Source of the DNA: Sediminicoccus rosea
Lineage (GTDB): Bacteria; Pseudomonadota; Alphaproteobacteria; Acetobacterales; Acetobacteraceae
DNA length: 64,000 nucleotides
Reading direction: 5' to 3'
Assembly (NCBI RefSeq): GCF_033547095.1
Contig: NZ_CP137852.1
Location: forward strand, 1,915,501 to 1,979,500
Part shown: positions 1 to 7,201 of the stretch, piece by piece
Numbering within the stretch: position 1 is the stretch's first letter
Layout of the letters: each line of letters begins with the position of its first letter
Notes under the pieces: model-generated
Databases searched by the model: none
What the model saw: the letters and a program-made list of their open reading frames with translations, nothing else
Told to the model about the DNA's origin: nothing
Made by a program: the position numbers and the translations under genes

Positions 1-707
1 TCGCCTCCAACGCGATCGTCCCGGCCCTCCAGCGCAATGCGGGCTACGATCCGGAGCGCGACTTCCGGCCCATCACGCTGCTGGTGACGGTGCCCAATGT
101 CTGGATCGGCAACGCCACGCGCATGGGCACGCGCGATGCGCGGGACTACATGCGCCGCGTGCGCGCCGACCGGCCGGGCCGGCCCTTCGGCAGCGCGGGC
201 AACGGCACCTCGACGCATCTGACGGGCGAGCTGATCAGCCAGCTCGCGGGCCTGCGGATGCAGCACATCCCCTTCCGCGGCGCCGCACCCGCGATGACGG
301 CGCTGATCGCGGGCGACATCGACGTCTTCCTCGACAACCTGCCGACCGCGCTGCCGGCGATCCGCGGCGGGCTGGTCGTGCCGCTCGCCGTCACCTCGGC
401 CGAGCGCGTGCCCGAATTGCCGGACGTGCCGACGGTGAGCGAGCTGGGTGCCGAATTCGGCCTGGCGGGCTTCGAGGCGGTGGCGTGGTTCGGCCTTTCC
501 GCCCATGCCAGCATCAGCGATGCCCATCTCGCGCGCCTCGTCACCGCCGCCGAGGGCGCGATGGCCGACCCCAATGTGCGCCGCCAGCTGGCCGAGCGCG
601 GCACCACGCCGGCCGGCGGCGGCCCGGCGCGCTACGCCGCGCTGATCCGCACGGAGCGCGAGCGCTGGGCGCGGGTGGTGCGCGAGGGCAACATCCAGGC
701 CGATTAG
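1..707 (+). CDS. Bug/TctC-family solute receptor, 3' part
   Basis: This is the last 234 or so residues of a periplasmic receptor of the Bug (TctC) family, which binds carboxylates and other small organic anions for tripartite tricarboxylate transporters. The frame is open to the left edge of the window, so the start and signal peptide are missing. Family landmarks are a GSAGNGTSTHLTGEL segment, then MQHIPFRGAAPAMTALIAG, then LPDVPTVSEL, in the order usual for Bug proteins. No TctA or TctB membrane component lies in the window, as is common for these very numerous receptors. The substrate cannot be read from sequence. Confidence 0.9.
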   Translation, partial: ASNAIVPALQRNAGYDPERDFRPITLLVTVPNVWIGNATRMGTRDARDYMRRVRADRPGRPFGSAGNGTSTHLTGELISQLAGLRMQHIPFRGAAPAMTALIAGDIDVFLDNLPTALPAIRGGLVVPLAVTSAERVPELPDVPTVSELGAEFGLAGFEAVAWFGLSAHASISDAHLARLVTAAEGAMADPNVRRQLAERGTTPAGGGPARYAALIRTERERWARVVREGNIQAD

Positions 708-714
708 CGCCGGT

Positions 715-1503
715 TCACGGCGCCCAGCGCGGCTTGCGCTTCTCCCGGAAGGCGGCGAGGCCCTCGCGGCCTTCGGCGCCCGCGCGCTGCATCCAGCTCT
801 CATGGGCGAGTGCGGCCATCTGGTGCTCGCTCAGCATGAGGCCGTTGGATTCCAGCAGGCTCGTCTTGGTCGTGGCGATGCCGGCCGGCGAGGAGAGCAG
901 CATGGCGCCGATGATCTCCTCCAGCCGCGCCTCGATCGCCTCCGGCGCGTGCACCTCATGCACCAGGCCGATGCGCATGGCTTCCTCCGGCCCGAAGCGC
1001 TCGCCGGTGATGGCGTAGCGCCTGGCGTGGCGCAGGCCCATGGCGTGCACCATGTGCGTGGAGATCGGCGTGGGGGCGACGCCCACGCGCACCTCGGAGA
1101 TGCCGAAGCTGGCGGCGGTGGTGGCCAGCGCCACATCCACGCAGCAGGCGATGCCGGTGCCGCCGCCGAAGCAGGCGCCATGGATCACGGCGAAGCTCGG
1201 CTTCGGGAATTCATTGAGGCGCTGCATGGCGCGCGTCGTCAGCATCGAGGCGGCGAAGGCCTGTTCGGGCGGCGCGGCGGCGGCCTCGCTCAGCCAGTTG
1301 ATGTCCGCACCCGCCTGGAAATGCTTGCCCGCCCCGCGGATGACGAGGCCGCGCACGAGGGGGTCTTCGGCGAGCTGCGGCAGGCCGTCGATCAACGCCT
1401 CCAGCATCTCGCCATTATAGGCATTGCCCAGAGCGGGGCGGTTCAGTGTGGCGGTGACGATGCCGCGCGCATCGCGGCTCATCAGGACGGGCGGTTCGGT
1501 CAT
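715..1503 (-). CDS. enoyl-CoA hydratase/isomerase family protein
   Basis: Crotonase-fold acyl-CoA enzyme of 262 residues, normal family length. The ATG at 1503 was chosen because the family N-terminus starts there (TEPPVLMSRDARGIVTATLNRP); the open frame runs further upstream but only into non-family sequence. Oxyanion-hole glycines fall near residues 65 (HFQAGADI) and 114 (GACFGGG). Of the two catalytic glutamates of classical hydratases, the one after the PE/SE motif is present (Glu137), but the GGGCE position reads GGGTG, so the first glutamate is Gly117. The C-terminus (GREGLAAFREKRKPRW) resembles methylglutaconyl-CoA hydratase-type members. The exact substrate is unknown and classical hydration is uncertain. 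Confidence 0.9.
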   Translation of the reverse strand: MTEPPVLMSRDARGIVTATLNRPALGNAYNGEMLEALIDGLPQLAEDPLVRGLVIRGAGKHFQAGADINWLSEAAAAPPEQAFAASMLTTRAMQRLNEFPKPSFAVIHGACFGGGTGIACCVDVALATTAASFGISEVRVGVAPTPISTHMVHAMGLRHARRYAITGERFGPEEAMRIGLVHEVHAPEAIEARLEEIIGAMLLSSPAGIATTKTSLLESNGLMLSEHQMAALAHESWMQRAGAEGREGLAAFREKRKPRWAP

Positions 1504-1631
1504 GCGTGGTCTCCCTGTTGGGACCGAGCCTCCCGCCGCCGCGCGCCCGGCGCAAGCCCACGCATTTTTCTTGTCAGACGGCCCCGCTTCGCGCGACGAA
1601 TCGGGCTTCCCCCAGTTGGAGGCATCCCCCG

Positions 1632-2321
1632 ATGGCCATCTCCCGCCGCGGCGTCCTCGTCGCCCCCGCCGTGGTCGCGGCATCGCCCGCCCTGGCGCAG
1701 GAGGCGCTGGACATGCTGCTGGTGCTGGCGATGGACGCATCCGGCTCGATCGGCGAGGAGGAGTTTCGCCTGCAGCGCGAGGGCTATGCCGAGGCGCTGA
1801 CGCATCCGCAGGTGATCGCCGCCATCCGCAGCAAGCGGCGCGGCGCCATGGGCATCGCCATGATCGAATGGGGCAGCCCCGGCGGCTCGCAGACCATCGT
1901 CGACTGGATGCGGGTCAGCGACCTCGCCTCCGCCCAGGCACTGGCCGATGCGCTGCTCGCCGCCCCACGCACCCAGCAGAGCTACAACGCGATCGGCGAT
2001 GCCATCCATCACGCGAGCCACCTGCTGCGCGAGGGGCCCTTCACGGCCGAGCAACTGGTGATTGACGTCTCGGGCGACGGGCCGGATTTGCGGAGCCTGC
2101 GCCCGGCGCCGATCGCGCGCGACATCGTGGTGCGGCGGGGCATGGTGGTGAATGCGCTGGCCATCGCCGTCGCCGGCCAGGTGACGCGCGGCGGCGAGAC
2201 GCTGGAGGAGCATTACCGGCGCGATGTGATGGGCGGCCCCGGCGCCTTCGTGATCACCGCCGAGAGCCGTCGCGACATCGCCCGTGCGCTGCGCGCCAAG
2301 CTCATCCGCGAGATGGCCTGA
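1632..2321 (+). CDS. DUF1194 (von Willebrand A-like) secreted protein
   Basis: Predicted exported protein of 229 residues with a DUF1194 domain, a von Willebrand factor A-like fold of unknown function. Residues 1-23 form a signal peptide with a twin-arginine-like start (SRRGVLV) ending ALA-Q. A MIDAS-type metal motif DASGS is visible at 35-39. The ATG at 1632 has a GGAGG about ten bases upstream; the frame extends upstream without family-like sequence. The 3' end overlaps the convergent gene at 2302-3300 by 20 bases. The role is unknown; proteins of this type are usually single-gene loci. Confidence 0.88.
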   Translation: MAISRRGVLVAPAVVAASPALAQEALDMLLVLAMDASGSIGEEEFRLQREGYAEALTHPQVIAAIRSKRRGAMGIAMIEWGSPGGSQTIVDWMRVSDLASAQALADALLAAPRTQQSYNAIGDAIHHASHLLREGPFTAEQLVIDVSGDGPDLRSLRPAPIARDIVVRRGMVVNALAIAVAGQVTRGGETLEEHYRRDVMGGPGAFVITAESRRDIARALRAKLIREMA

Positions 2322-3300
2322 GGTGGAACGCCAGGCCATCCGGGCCGGCGTCGAGCACCAGCGTGGCGAAGGGATCGAAGGCCAGCAGCGCGCCGCGATG
2401 CAGCTCGCCCCAGGCCTGGAGCAGGGCCGGGGGAAGGTCCAGGCCACGGAACAGCGCCGGGGACGGCTGGCGGATCATCTCGCCCTCGCGCCGCGCCGCA
2501 TCGCCCTGTGCCGCGGCCAGCGCCAGCAGCAGCGACGGGCCGTCCCCCGCGCCCAACGCCCGCGCCGCCTGGCGTGCGTGCTGCATGGCGGTGAGCCGCG
2601 CCGCGTGGCCGAGCAGCGCGCCCGCCGCCTCGGCCCCCCATTGCGCGACGGCCGCCTGCATCACGCTGCGGACATACTCCATCGCATAGCCGCGCTTCGC
2701 CTTGGCGAGGCGTTCCGCCGGCCAGGAGGGCGGCAGCGCGGGCGCGGCGGCCGCGTCGAAGCGGGGCATGCGTTCGGCGCGGGTGAAGCGCAGGCGATCC
2801 TCCTCCGTCAGGTCATGGTCGTGTTCGAGGTAGTAGCCCTCGAGGCCCGGATCGCCCTCCACCGTCTGCCCGGTGCAGACGAAGCCGAGGCGCGGGCAGC
2901 CGAGCGAGACGCCGTTCTGCGCGTGCCAGCCGCGCAGCATGGCCGCATTCACCTCGGGCGGGATGCCGCAGAGGGCCGTGCCTTGCCAGATCCAGCGCGG
3001 CGGCGGATAGCGGATCCAGGCCTTGCGCTGGCTTTCCTCGTGATACTCCACGCCGACGCCGCCGATGGCATTCGACAGGTAATGATAGCGCGCGGCGGCG
3101 ATGGCGGGCGGGAGGCCGGTGAGGCCGAGCTTCTCCAGCCCCTCCAGGAAGCGCGCCTGCTGTTGCTGGCGGAAGACGCGGAAGACCAGTTCCGCCGCCT
3201 CGCCCGGGCCGCGGCGCGAGACGGCCATGAGGATGATCCCGGTGAACCAGGCGTGGTACCAGTCGCCCACCGTCTCCATCGCGTCCGTGCTCGGCTGCAT
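2302..3300 (-). CDS. hypothetical protein, possible L-2-aminothiazoline-4-carboxylate hydrolase-like
   Basis: I do not recognise this 332-residue protein with certainty. It has no signal peptide or membrane segment, so it is probably cytoplasmic. The centre carries CGIPPEVNAAMLRGWH, then LGCPRLGFVCTGQTVEGD, then a charged stretch YYLEHDHDLTEED; the C-terminal third is alanine-rich and helical. The Cys/Asp-rich centre faintly recalls the ATC-hydrolase family, but I would not assign it. Codon use is typical of neighbours and the frame is intact over 1 kb, so it is a real gene. It converges on the DUF1194 gene and is divergent from the dioxygenase. Confidence 0.75.
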   Translation of the reverse strand: MQPSTDAMETVGDWYHAWFTGIILMAVSRRGPGEAAELVFRVFRQQQQARFLEGLEKLGLTGLPPAIAAARYHYLSNAIGGVGVEYHEESQRKAWIRYPPPRWIWQGTALCGIPPEVNAAMLRGWHAQNGVSLGCPRLGFVCTGQTVEGDPGLEGYYLEHDHDLTEEDRLRFTRAERMPRFDAAAAPALPPSWPAERLAKAKRGYAMEYVRSVMQAAVAQWGAEAAGALLGHAARLTAMQHARQAARALGAGDGPSLLLALAAAQGDAARREGEMIRQPSPALFRGLDLPPALLQAWGELHRGALLAFDPFATLVLDAGPDGLAFHLRPSRG

Positions 3301-3311
3301 CCCCGTTCCCG

Positions 3312-3349
3312 CCCCTGTCCTGTGGTGCCAGAATAGAGCCTGACAGGGG
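3312..3349. repeat. inverted repeat upstream of the intradiol dioxygenase
   Basis: CCCCTGTC at 3312-3319 is matched by GACAGGGG at 3342-3349, a perfect 8-base inverted repeat with 22 bases between. It lies in the 59-base gap between two divergent genes. The right arm overlaps the GGGGAGG ribosome-binding site of the gene at 3360, so it could be an operator or could pair over the ribosome-binding site. Function is inferred only. Confidence 0.4.
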
Positions 3350-3359
3350 AGGCCACGCC

Positions 3360-4190
3360 ATGCGCGATTTCGACGAGACCAGCATCACGGACGCCGTGCT
3401 GGAGCGGCTCTCCGCCACGCCTGATCCGCGCATGCGGCAGGTGAGCCAGGCGCTGGTGCGCCACCTGCACGCCTTCGTGCGCGAGGTGGAGCCGAGCTTC
3501 GAGGAATGGCAGGCCGCCATCGGCTTCCTCACGCGCACCGGCCAGATGTGCGACGACAAGCGCCAGGAATTCATCCTGCTCTCCGACACGCTGGGCGTCT
3601 CCATGCTGGTGGATGCGATCAACCACCGGCTGCCGGAAGGCGCCACGCCCACCACCGTGCTCGGCCCCTTCTATGTGGAGAACGCGCCGGAGCTGCCGTT
3701 GGGGGCCGAGGTGGCGCAGGCCATGAAGGGCGAGCGGCTGCACGTCTCGGGCCAGGTGAAGAGTGCCGGTGGCGGGCCCATCGCCGGCGCCGTCGTGGAC
3801 ATCTGGCATTCGGACGAGGACGGATTCTACGACGTGCAGCGCCCGGCCGAAGCGGAGGCGAGCCTACGCGCGCGCTTCCGCACCGATGCGGAAGGGCGGT
3901 TCCATTTCTGGACGCTGCTGCCCACCTCCTACCCCGTGCCCGATGACGGGCCGGTGGGCGACCTGCTGCGCGCCACGGGACGCCATCCGATGCGCCCGGC
4001 CCATGTGCATTTCATGATCGCGGCGCCGGGGCATGAGACGCTGGTGACCCATGTCTTCGTCGCGGGCGACCCCTATCTGGACAGCGACGCGGTGTTCGGC
4101 GTGAAGCAGGCGCTCATCGCCGAGTTTCCGCGGGCCCCGGAGGGGCACCGCGTGCTGGCCTATGACTTCGCGCTGAAGTCGCTGGGCTGA
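3360..4190 (+). CDS. intradiol ring-cleavage dioxygenase (catechol/hydroxyquinol 1,2-dioxygenase type)
   Basis: Non-haem Fe(III) dioxygenase of 276 residues that opens catechol-type rings between the two hydroxyls. It has the helical N-terminal dioxygenase domain (about 1-100) followed by the beta-sandwich catalytic domain. The four iron ligands are visible: Tyr157 (DGFYDVQ), Tyr191 (TSYPVPDDGPVG), His215 and His217 (RPAHVHF). Length and the long N-terminal domain fit catechol or hydroxyquinol 1,2-dioxygenases rather than protocatechuate subunits. The substrate among these is not decided. The start has a strong GGGGAGG site. It converges on a TRAP/molybdenum hydroxylase operon, a plausible partner in aromatic catabolism, though not co-transcribed with it. 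Confidence 0.92.
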   Translation: MRDFDETSITDAVLERLSATPDPRMRQVSQALVRHLHAFVREVEPSFEEWQAAIGFLTRTGQMCDDKRQEFILLSDTLGVSMLVDAINHRLPEGATPTTVLGPFYVENAPELPLGAEVAQAMKGERLHVSGQVKSAGGGPIAGAVVDIWHSDEDGFYDVQRPAEAEASLRARFRTDAEGRFHFWTLLPTSYPVPDDGPVGDLLRATGRHPMRPAHVHFMIAAPGHETLVTHVFVAGDPYLDSDAVFGVKQALIAEFPRAPEGHRVLAYDFALKSLG

Positions 4191-4193
4191 GGC

Positions 4194-5513
4194 TCAGCGC
4201 ACCAGCGCGGTGGAGAGCACGGGGAAGAGCGCGATGCAGACCAGCGCCACCCCCATCACGGCGACGAAGGGCAGGGCGCCCGCGAAGATGGTCTCGATGC
4301 CGACCTTGGGGTCGGCCAGCGTCGCCTTCACGGTGAAGACCGAGATGCCGAAGGGCGGCGTCAGCAGCCCCATCTCGACCGCGATGATGGTGACGATGCC
4401 GAAGTGGATCAGGTCGAACCCCATGGCCTGGGCGATGGGCGCGCCGATCGGCACCATGATGAGCAGGATCGAGGTGCTGTCGAGGATCATGCCCATCAGC
4501 AGGATGACGATGACGAAGGCCGCGAGGAAGCCATAGGGGCCGAGGCCCAGATGCTCCACGAAGTCGCCGATGGCATTGGGCACGCCGGCCATGGAGAGCA
4601 TGCGCGAATAGAGCCCCGCCGCGATCAGCAGGAAGAGGATGGCGGCGGAGACGAGGCCCGTCTCCCGCAGCACGCGCCAGAACTTCTTCGCATCCAGCCG
4701 GCGGCGGACCAGGGCGATCAGCAGCGCGCCGGCGGCGCCCACCGCGCCCGCCTCGGTCGGCGTGAAGAAGCCGCTGTAGAGCCCCCCCAGGATCAATACG
4801 ACCAGCGAGAGGATGGGCACGGATTTGCCGAGCATCTCCGCCGTGCCCATCACCGGCTCGTCGCGCAGGGCGGGGCTTTCCGTATGCGCCATGATGCGAT
4901 GGGGAAGGAAGGCCGCGTAGACCCAGATCATCACGACGAAGCCGAGCGCGATGATCACGCCCGGGATCACGCCCGCGATGAACATGGCGCCGATCGAGAC
5001 CTCGGCCAGCACGCCATAGACGATCATGAGGAGCGAGGGCGGGATGAGCATGCCGAGGATGCTGCTGCCCGCCACCGTGCCGGCTGCGAAGCGCATGGTG
5101 TAGCCGTGGCGCACCATCTCGGGCACCGCCACCTTGGTGAAGACGGCGGCCGAGGCGATGGAGACGCCGGTGACCGCGGCGAACACCGCATTGGCGCCCA
5201 CCGTCGCGATCCCGAGCCCGCCCTTCACGCGTCGCAAAAGGTTCTGCGCGACATCGAACGTGTCCTTCCCGACATCCGAGATGCTGACGAGCAGTCCCAT
5301 CAGGACGAAGAGCGGGATGGTCGCGAACAGGTAGTCCTGGATGCCGGAATAGGTGGCGAGTGCGGTGAAGCGGAAGGCGAGGTCCGGGTTCTCGCGAATC
5401 AGCCAGACGCCGATGGCGCCGGTCGAGATCAGCGTGATGCCGATGGGCAGGCCGATGACGATCAGCGCCACCATCAGCCCGATCAGCGTGAAACCGAGGG
5501 TCACGTCATCCAT
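4194..5513 (-). CDS. TRAP transporter large permease (DctM type)
   Basis: Large membrane subunit of a tripartite ATP-independent periplasmic (TRAP) transporter, 439 residues and about 12 hydrophobic segments, which carries the sodium-coupled transport step. Family features include GASSILGMLIPPSLLMIVYG-type and PTEAGAVGA segments. The start is ATG at 5513 (MDDVTLGFTLIG), giving an 8-base overlap with the small permease; the frame continues upstream only as a shadow of that gene. It is the last gene of a minus-strand operon that runs FAD, FeS and Mo hydroxylase subunits, then TRAP P, Q and M. The transported compound is probably the hydroxylase substrate (inference). Confidence 0.95.
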   Translation of the reverse strand: MDDVTLGFTLIGLMVALIVIGLPIGITLISTGAIGVWLIRENPDLAFRFTALATYSGIQDYLFATIPLFVLMGLLVSISDVGKDTFDVAQNLLRRVKGGLGIATVGANAVFAAVTGVSIASAAVFTKVAVPEMVRHGYTMRFAAGTVAGSSILGMLIPPSLLMIVYGVLAEVSIGAMFIAGVIPGVIIALGFVVMIWVYAAFLPHRIMAHTESPALRDEPVMGTAEMLGKSVPILSLVVLILGGLYSGFFTPTEAGAVGAAGALLIALVRRRLDAKKFWRVLRETGLVSAAILFLLIAAGLYSRMLSMAGVPNAIGDFVEHLGLGPYGFLAAFVIVILLMGMILDSTSILLIMVPIGAPIAQAMGFDLIHFGIVTIIAVEMGLLTPPFGISVFTVKATLADPKVGIETIFAGALPFVAVMGVALVCIALFPVLSTALVR

Positions 5514-6060
5514 GGCGGGGCAGCATCCGGCGCATTTCGTGGAGGAAGAGGACGAGATAGGCGAGGCAGCCCGCGCCGCCACCCAGCACGATCAGGCCGC
5601 GGAAGGGCCAGGTCGGCACGGTGAAGAGGCCCTGCACGCCGAAGAACTCACGCAGGTTCAGCGAGTTCCACATGCCCGGCCAGGCCGCCTGCGCCACGAA
5701 GAACATCACCGCCGCGCCGATCAGGTAGAACAGCGCCTCCAGCACGCGGCCAAGGCCCGGCGCCCAGCGCAGGATGCGCTCGATCAGGAAGTCGGCCCGC
5801 GTCATGCGGCGGTGGTAGATGGTGGAGCCGATCTGAAGAAACACGATGCCCACCACCGAATGCGCCGCGATCTCGGCGACGCCGGTGATGGGCGCGTTGA
5901 GGAAGGAGCGGCCGATCACGTCCGCGCAGATCAGCAGCATCAGGCCGAAGGTCCAGATGGTGCCGATGGCGGCCAGGCCATCGAGGATCATCCGGACCGG
6001 ATCGAAGGGCTGCGGGGCGGCGGCGGCGTCGAGCGCCGCCATGTCGATGTCATCTGCCAT
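5506..6060 (-). CDS. TRAP transporter small permease (DctQ type)
   Basis: Small membrane subunit of the TRAP transporter, 184 residues with four predicted transmembrane helices, slightly longer than usual because of a 25-residue cytoplasmic N-terminus rich in Asp and Ala. The family signature GRSFLNAPITGVAEIAAHSV, where the central helix carries the conserved glutamate, is present. It sits between the receptor gene (19 bases upstream) and the large permease (8-base overlap), the standard P-Q-M order. Confidence 0.93.
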   Translation of the reverse strand: MADDIDMAALDAAAAPQPFDPVRMILDGLAAIGTIWTFGLMLLICADVIGRSFLNAPITGVAEIAAHSVVGIVFLQIGSTIYHRRMTRADFLIERILRWAPGLGRVLEALFYLIGAAVMFFVAQAAWPGMWNSLNLREFFGVQGLFTVPTWPFRGLIVLGGGAGCLAYLVLFLHEMRRMLPRHG

Positions 6061-6079
6061 GGCGGCGCGCTCCTCGCTG

Positions 6080-7150
6080 TTACGCGGTCAGTTCGCGGTC
6101 CCAGTCGCGGCCGGGCGTCTGGCCGGCGCCACGGATCGCCGCGAAATAGGCGGTCAGAACATCGCGCGAGGCGGGGCCCGAGCTGTCCGCCCAGGTGCGG
6201 GCCAGGTTGGGCAGGCCGCGGATCCAGCGCGTGCGCTCGGCCTCGGGCAGCGTCGAGATGACGGCGCCCTGGCGCACCATCTCGGCCTCGGCCACGGCGA
6301 TGCGGGCCGAGACGTCGCGGATATGCGCCTGGGTGGTGGCCTTGCCAGCCTCGGTCATGGCGCGGCGCACCGGCTCGGGCCAGCGCTCGAAGCGCTGCCG
6401 GTTGGCGGCGATGCCGCCCACATACATCGCACCCACGTCGCATTTGGTGATGAAGCGCGCGACCTCATGCACACGCGTCGGTAGGATGCCGACGAAGAAG
6501 GAGAGCGCGCCCTCGGACACGCCGGTCTGGATGTCGGTGTAGTAGGTGGTCAGCGCGCCATCCACGGGCGTGGCCCCCGTGCCGGTCAGCCAGTTGGCGC
6601 TGGTGCCGGGCGCGGAGATCTTGCGGTTGCGCAGATCGTCCAGCGTGCGGATCGGGAAGTTGGACCAGATGTGGTAGGTGTCCGTGATGTAGGAGCTGAG
6701 GGGCACCATGTTCAGCCCGTTCCAGTTCGCGCGGATCGCGGGCACGCTCGCGTTCATGCCCTCGAAGGCGTTGGCGATGACGCCATGGTCGCCGGTCGCG
6801 AAGGGGGTGAAGTAGGTGACGTTCTGCAGGGGCATGGTGCTGCCCTCCCAGAGCGTGCCGACATAGCCGATATCGGTGATGTTGTCGCGCACCGCCTCCA
6901 TCGTGTCCTGGAAGCGGTAGAGCGTGCCACCATAGGATTCGCGCCAGTTGATGCGGTGCGTGTTGCCGTTGTCACGCAGTTGCTTGTCCACCTCCGGCTG
7001 GAAGACGTTCTTCATCATCGCCACCCAGAAATTCGCGACGGGATGGCTGGAGGCGATGGTGACGTTGAGCGCGGTCTGCGCCCTCGCATGGATGGAGAAG
7101 AGCGGCAGGGCGGAGGCGCCCATGAGCAGGCTGCGGCGAGCGGTCGTCAT
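6080..7150 (-). CDS. TRAP transporter substrate-binding protein (DctP family)
   Basis: Periplasmic receptor of the TRAP system, 356 residues. The N-terminus TTARRSLLMGASALPLFSIHARAQ is a signal peptide with a twin-arginine flavour, cleaved near residue 25. Family order is kept: an early NVTIASSHPVANFW strand, NITDIGYVGT, and the SEGALSFFVGI segment around 230. It follows the molybdenum hydroxylase large subunit by 51 bases on the same strand, so receptor and hydroxylase are likely co-transcribed. Ligand unknown; TRAP receptors mostly bind organic acids, which suits a transporter feeding a hydroxylase. Confidence 0.93.
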   Translation of the reverse strand: MTTARRSLLMGASALPLFSIHARAQTALNVTIASSHPVANFWVAMMKNVFQPEVDKQLRDNGNTHRINWRESYGGTLYRFQDTMEAVRDNITDIGYVGTLWEGSTMPLQNVTYFTPFATGDHGVIANAFEGMNASVPAIRANWNGLNMVPLSSYITDTYHIWSNFPIRTLDDLRNRKISAPGTSANWLTGTGATPVDGALTTYYTDIQTGVSEGALSFFVGILPTRVHEVARFITKCDVGAMYVGGIAANRQRFERWPEPVRRAMTEAGKATTQAHIRDVSARIAVAEAEMVRQGAVISTLPEAERTRWIRGLPNLARTWADSSGPASRDVLTAYFAAIRGAGQTPGRDWDRELTA

Positions 7151-7201
7151 CCTTGGAAACTCCCTTGTCTTTGCGCCTTGGCGGCGCTGCTGTGATGGAC
7201 G

